From Comamonadaceae bacterium (GTDB lineage: Bacteria > Pseudomonadota > Gammaproteobacteria > Burkholderiales > Burkholderiaceae_C), in NCBI GenBank assembly GCA_947374505.1, contig CANCCE010000112.1, positions 1-8,678 on the forward strand: 8,678 nt of DNA, given 5' to 3'. Within the stretch, counting starts at the first letter, position 1; each line of letters starts with the position of its first letter. Made by a program: the position numbers and the translations under genes. The notes below the pieces were generated by a model. That model saw only the letters and a list, made by a program, of their open reading frames with translations. It was not told where the DNA came from and ran no database searches. Shown piece after piece: positions 5,822 through 8,678 of the stretch.

Positions 5822-6564
5822 CAGCGCTTTACAAACACCCGGAATTTCGCATTGGTGCACGCGACATGCTGGCCGTCGCGCCAGGCATGGCTGCTTGGGG
5901 TTTGATGACGGGCGTGGCCATGATCAAGTCAGGCATGAGCCTGGTCGAAGTGTTAATGATGGCCCTGCTGGTCTTTGCCGGCAGTTCACAGCTGGCCGCA
6001 CTGCCACTGATCGTCGCCGGCGCACCCATGTGGGTGGTGCTGGCCACCACCTTGTGCGTCAACCTGCGCTTCATGGTTTTCAGCGTCCATCTGCGCGCCT
6101 ATGTGATGCACCAGCGTTTTTGGCGACGTCTGGCCAGCGGCTACTTCACGACCGATCTGACGTATGTGCAGTTCACCAAACGCTTTCCGCACCCCGCCAA
6201 TGAGGCCGTCGGCAAGCGCGCCGAAGAAGCCTATCTGGCCGGCAACTGTGCGTTGGGGTGGGTCAACTGGATGGCCGCCAGCCTGCTGGGTATCGCGCTG
6301 GCCAATGCCATCCCCGTCAGTTGGGGTCTGGGCTTCGCCGGCATTTTGGCTTTGATGGGCATCATGAATTCGCTGGCCACGACGCGGCTGCGTGCACTGG
6401 CTGCGGTGGTGGCGGGCAGTGTCGCCGTGGTCGCCTATGCGTTGCCGCTGAAGCTCAACATCATGGTGGCTATTGTGTTGGCCGTGGCGGTCTGCCTGAT
6501 GCTTGAAAAGCCCTTTCTTGAAGCCCGCACCATCAAAGCCAAAACACCGAAAAAAGAGACATGA
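5818..6564 (+). CDS. azlC: AzlC family branched-chain amino acid exporter, large subunit
   Basis: AzlC is the larger membrane subunit of a two-component exporter. B. subtilis AzlCD exports the leucine analogue azaleucine, and the E. coli homologue YgaZH exports valine. The 248 residues fit the family. Hydrophobic segments lie at about 16-36, 43-66, 72-90, 146-165, 168-188, 193-210 and 213-229. Family signatures are visible: GARDMLAVAPGMAAWGLMTG (13-32), FAGSSQLAALPLI (53-65), VNLRFMVFSVHLR (81-93) and YFTTDLTYVQF (109-119). The C-terminus (233-248) is lysine-rich and cytosolic. The ATG overlaps the fmt stop by 4 bases and there is no Shine-Dalgarno sequence, so translation probably relies on coupling to fmt. 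The stop overlaps azlD in the same way. Substrate is inferred from the family; a different small amino acid or analogue cannot be excluded. Confidence 0.93.
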   Translation: MTALYKHPEFRIGARDMLAVAPGMAAWGLMTGVAMIKSGMSLVEVLMMALLVFAGSSQLAALPLIVAGAPMWVVLATTLCVNLRFMVFSVHLRAYVMHQRFWRRLASGYFTTDLTYVQFTKRFPHPANEAVGKRAEEAYLAGNCALGWVNWMAASLLGIALANAIPVSWGLGFAGILALMGIMNSLATTRLRALAAVVAGSVAVVAYALPLKLNIMVAIVLAVAVCLMLEKPFLEARTIKAKTPKKET

Positions 6565-6896
6565 ACCAGACCGATCTTTGGACAGTGGTCACCATCGTCG
6601 GCATGGCACTTCTCTCTGTCATCACACGCAGCTTCTTCTTTCTGTCAAACAACCCATGGGCCATGCCCGCCTGGCTGCAACGCGGGCTGCACTACGCACC
6701 CATCGCCGCCTTGGCGGCCGTGATCGTGCCCGAGATGGTGACGACGCAAGGCCACTTGATCAGCACCTGGCAAGATGCGCGCCTCTTTGCAGTCGCGGCT
6801 GGCTTGGCCTGTTTTTACTGGAAGCGCAGCATGTTCGGCACCATCATCGTCGGCATGGCGGTGTATTTGCCGCTGCACGTTGGGCTCGGTTGGTAA
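6561..6896 (+). CDS. azlD: AzlD family branched-chain amino acid exporter, small subunit
   Basis: AzlD is the small integral membrane partner of AzlC (equivalent to E. coli YgaH); both are needed for export. The 111 residues are almost entirely hydrophobic, with segments at about 6-26, 45-59, 74-87 and 91-108. The family motif LHYAPIAALAAVIVPEM (43-59) is present, as is ITRSFFF (21-27) after the first segment. The ATG at 6561 overlaps the azlC stop by 4 bases, and an AAAGAGA ribosome-binding-like stretch lies just before it in the azlC 3' end. This placement indicates stoichiometric coupled synthesis of the two subunits. It appears to be the last gene of the def-fmt-azlC-azlD run. Confidence 0.92.
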   Translation: MNQTDLWTVVTIVGMALLSVITRSFFFLSNNPWAMPAWLQRGLHYAPIAALAAVIVPEMVTTQGHLISTWQDARLFAVAAGLACFYWKRSMFGTIIVGMAVYLPLHVGLGW

Positions 6897-6916
6897 TGGC
6901 CGGGACTCTTTACAAT
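6890..6916 (+). promoter_or_regulatory. Candidate promoter of pgk
   Basis: TACAAT (6911-6916) matches the -10 consensus at 5 of 6 positions and sits in the 84-base gap between azlD and pgk. The best -35 candidate is TTGGTA (6890-6895; 4 of 6), overlapping the azlD stop at a short 15-base spacing. A start near 6923 would give a leader of about 58 bases. The -10 lies between the arms of a 7-bp inverted repeat (6898-6904 and 6932-6938). Confidence 0.45.
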
Positions 6917-6980
6917 TCAGCGCGATTCACCCCCGGCCTTTACACGGGCACCTCACACCCTGTTACCCGAACGAGACACC

Positions 6981-8174
6981 ATGAACTTCATCCGTTTTTC
7001 TGATCTGTGCGCCAATGGCCAAGCGACTGGCCAACGTGTTTTTATCCGTGCCGACCTGAACGTGCCGCAAGACGACAACGGCCGCATCACGGAAGACACG
7101 CGCATTCGCGCCTCGATTCCGTGCCTGCAAATGGCGCTGGATGCCGGTGCTGCTGTGATGGTCACATCGCATCTGGGCCGGCCCACCGAAGGTGAATTCA
7201 AAGCCGCCGATTCACTGGCACCCGTGGCCCGGCGCTTGGCAGAACTCATGCAGCGCGAGATCCCGCTAGTCTCCGATTGGGTCGAGGGTGTTGACGTGAA
7301 ACCCGGCCAGATCGTCATGCTGGAAAACTGCCGTGTGAACCGCGGCGAGAAAAAAAATGACGAAGCTTTGGCCCGCAAAATGGCAGCACTCTGCGACATT
7401 TTTGTGCACGATGCTTTTGGCACGGCACACCGCGCCGAAGCCTCGACTTACGGCATCGCGCAATACGCCAAGACAGCCTCAGCCGGCCCTTTGCTGGCCG
7501 CTGAAATGGACGCGATTGCCAAGGCGCTGTCAAACCCGCGCCGACCACTGGTGGCCATCGTGGCCGGCAGCAAAGTCTCGACCAAGCTGACCATTTTGAA
7601 AGCCCTCGCCAACAACGTCGACCAGCTGATTGTGGGCGGCGGCATAGCCAACACCTTCATGCTGGCAGCCGGTTTAAAGATTGGCAAAAGCCTGGCCGAA
7701 GCCGACCTGCTGGACGACGCCAAAGCCGTCATCGTCGCCATGAAAGCACGCGGCGCCGAAGTGCCGATTCCGACCGACGTGGTCACCGCCAAAACCTTTG
7801 CCGCCGACGCACCCGCCACCATCAAAGCTGCGACCGATGTCGCTGACGACGACCTGATTTTGGACATCGGCCCCGACACCACCGCCCGCTTGGCCGCGCA
7901 ACTCAAAGCGGCCGGCACCATCGTTTGGAACGGCCCGGTCGGCGTGTTCGAGTTCGAGGCTTTTTCCCATGGCACCGAGGGCATTGCACGCGCGGTGGCA
8001 GACAGCAGCGGTTTCTCGATTGCCGGCGGCGGCGACACGCTGGCCGCGATTGCCAAATACGGCATTGAGAAACAGGTCGACTACATCTCCACCGGCGGTG
8101 GCGCTTTTCTAGCCGTTCTGGAAGGCAAGACTTTGCCGGCGTTTGAGATTTTGGACAAACGCGCTGCGGGTTGA
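6981..8174 (+). CDS. pgk: Phosphoglycerate kinase
   Basis: Pgk is the cytosolic glycolytic enzyme that transfers phosphate from 1,3-bisphosphoglycerate to ADP, giving ATP and 3-phosphoglycerate; it runs in reverse in gluconeogenesis and carbon fixation. The 397 residues are the normal bacterial length. The N-terminal substrate-binding domain shows FIRADLNVP (21-29), SHLGRPTEG (63-71), ENCRVNRGEKKND (115-127) and FVHDAFGTAHR (141-151). The C-terminal nucleotide-binding domain shows AGSKVSTK (195-202), IVGGGIANTF (217-226), WNGPVGVFEFEAF (316-328) and the phosphate-binding GGGDT (349-353). ACGAGAC just before the ATG gives a modest ribosome binding site. An eight-A run (7350-7357) encodes the KKN of the conserved GEKKND. 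The gene is set apart from azlD by a gap with its own candidate promoter, so it is probably transcribed separately. Confidence 0.98.
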   Translation: MNFIRFSDLCANGQATGQRVFIRADLNVPQDDNGRITEDTRIRASIPCLQMALDAGAAVMVTSHLGRPTEGEFKAADSLAPVARRLAELMQREIPLVSDWVEGVDVKPGQIVMLENCRVNRGEKKNDEALARKMAALCDIFVHDAFGTAHRAEASTYGIAQYAKTASAGPLLAAEMDAIAKALSNPRRPLVAIVAGSKVSTKLTILKALANNVDQLIVGGGIANTFMLAAGLKIGKSLAEADLLDDAKAVIVAMKARGAEVPIPTDVVTAKTFAADAPATIKAATDVADDDLILDIGPDTTARLAAQLKAAGTIVWNGPVGVFEFEAFSHGTEGIARAVADSSGFSIAGGGDTLAAIAKYGIEKQVDYISTGGGAFLAVLEGKTLPAFEILDKRAAG

Positions 8175-8190
8175 CACCTGCCTTGTAGGA

Positions 8191-8205
8191 GCTGAGCCCC
8201 TCAGC
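8191..8205. terminator. Short hairpin after pgk, weak terminator candidate
   Basis: GCTGAG (8191-8196) and CTCAGC (8200-8205) form a 6-bp stem with a CCC loop, starting 17 bases after the pgk stop in the 58-base gap to the convergent desaturase. The following bases are only slightly T-rich (GATTCTTC). The stem is short and there is no proper T-run, so termination here is uncertain. Confidence 0.3.
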
Positions 8206-8232
8206 GATTCTTCGAGGGCGGCAACGGAACTG

Positions 8233-8678
8233 TCATGCGACTGGCAGCGCTGAAGACCCCGTCAGCCGACCCGAAAAATCAGTCCAGTCATTGCGCTTGA
8301 AGTCGTACAGCTTGCACCGGCGTGCTGTCTGAAAATACCAACGCCATGAGAACGGCTGAACGATGATGCGCTCGGGCAGCATGTGTTCGAGTTTGGACTG
8401 CGCGTCCTTGAGCCGGTACAGCGGAATGCTCATGTCGACGTGGTGCGCCGTGTGCTCCATGATGTGGTGCAACACCGCGCCGATGCCAAACCGGAAGGTC
8501 AGGTGCACGGTGGTCGAGACGAAAGGCTGCGACCGCGTCCAGGCCGCTTTTTCTTCGTGCCAACGCACTTGGGTGTGCGTGTGGTGCACATAGACCACAA
8601 AGCCGATCATGGCGTTCCAAAACAAAAAGGGCAGCACCCAACCGGCCAACAGCACCGGCAAGATAGGTTGCGCTGTGG
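8233..8678 (-). CDS. Membrane fatty acid desaturase, C-terminal part (5' end outside window)
   Basis: The frame is open to the right edge and ends with TGA at 8233, leaving 147 codons visible. No start is assignable; the TTG at 8661 is an internal leucine codon. A hydrophobic segment (about 8-30 of the visible part) ends in YVHHTHTQVRW, a histidine box with His31, His32 and His34. HHIMEHTAHHVDMSIP follows with the last box, H-x-x-H-H (His75, His78, His79). This histidine pattern, with di-iron ligands on the cytosolic face of a membrane protein, is typical of the FA_desaturase family (PF00487), which introduces double bonds into acyl chains of membrane lipids. The first box must lie outside the window. 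The end of the protein (RCKLYDFKRNDWTDF) is soluble. Position specificity and substrate cannot be read from this fragment; a hydroxylase or ketolase of the same superfamily is a less likely alternative. It converges on pgk. Confidence 0.85.
   Translation of the reverse strand, partial: TAQPILPVLLAGWVLPFLFWNAMIGFVVYVHHTHTQVRWHEEKAAWTRSQPFVSTTVHLTFRFGIGAVLHHIMEHTAHHVDMSIPLYRLKDAQSKLEHMLPERIIVQPFSWRWYFQTARRCKLYDFKRNDWTDFSGRLTGSSALPVA

Noticed and set aside
8659..8661. TTG as a possible start codon for the desaturase
   Set aside because: The frame stays open to the window edge, and the first conserved histidine box of the family is still missing, so the true start must lie outside the window.
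1..8678. CRISPR array, tRNA or rRNA gene, insertion sequence, toxin-antitoxin or phage genes
   Set aside because: No spaced direct repeats, cloverleaf-like sequences, transposase motifs or terminal inverted repeats were seen. The window is filled by recognised housekeeping genes.

Overview
The window reads as an ordinary chromosomal housekeeping segment of a GC-rich betaproteobacterium. Protein style and gene order (secD-secF; dprA-smg divergent from def-fmt; azlCD and pgk nearby) suggest Burkholderiales, probably a Comamonadaceae-type organism (Rhodoferax/Polaromonas/Limnohabitans-like). That placement rests on remembered family resemblance, not on a search. All ten genes could be identified. 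I found no mobile element, CRISPR array, tRNA or rRNA, and no obviously new multi-gene system. The points of interest are regulatory.

Layout. Positions 2-2347 (+) hold the C-terminal three quarters of secD and a complete secF, the Sec-translocon accessory pair. Running toward them on the minus strand are dprA (4110-2944) and smg (2876-2367), which stop 19 bases from the secF stop. A hairpin sits at that convergence. A 181-bp divergent intergenic region (4111-4291) separates dprA from def. Its middle is strikingly AT-rich and holds a perfect 9-bp inverted repeat around a candidate dprA promoter, plus a candidate def promoter. def, fmt, azlC and azlD (4292-6896, +) are tightly packed: 21 bases between def and fmt, then two 4-base ATGA stop/start overlaps. 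pgk (6981-8174, +) follows with its own candidate promoter in an 84-bp gap. A fatty acid desaturase runs in from the right edge on the minus strand (8678-8233), cut by the window, and converges on pgk.

How the genes work together. SecD/SecF use the proton motive force to assist protein export late in translocation. Def and Fmt are the two ends of the N-formylmethionine cycle: Fmt formylates initiator tRNA and Def removes the formyl group from nascent proteins. AzlC/AzlD form a two-subunit branched-chain amino acid exporter, translationally coupled to fmt. DprA loads RecA on incoming single-stranded DNA during transformation; Smg is a conserved partner gene of unclear role. Pgk is a central glycolytic enzyme. 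There is no gene-free stretch longer than about 180 bases.
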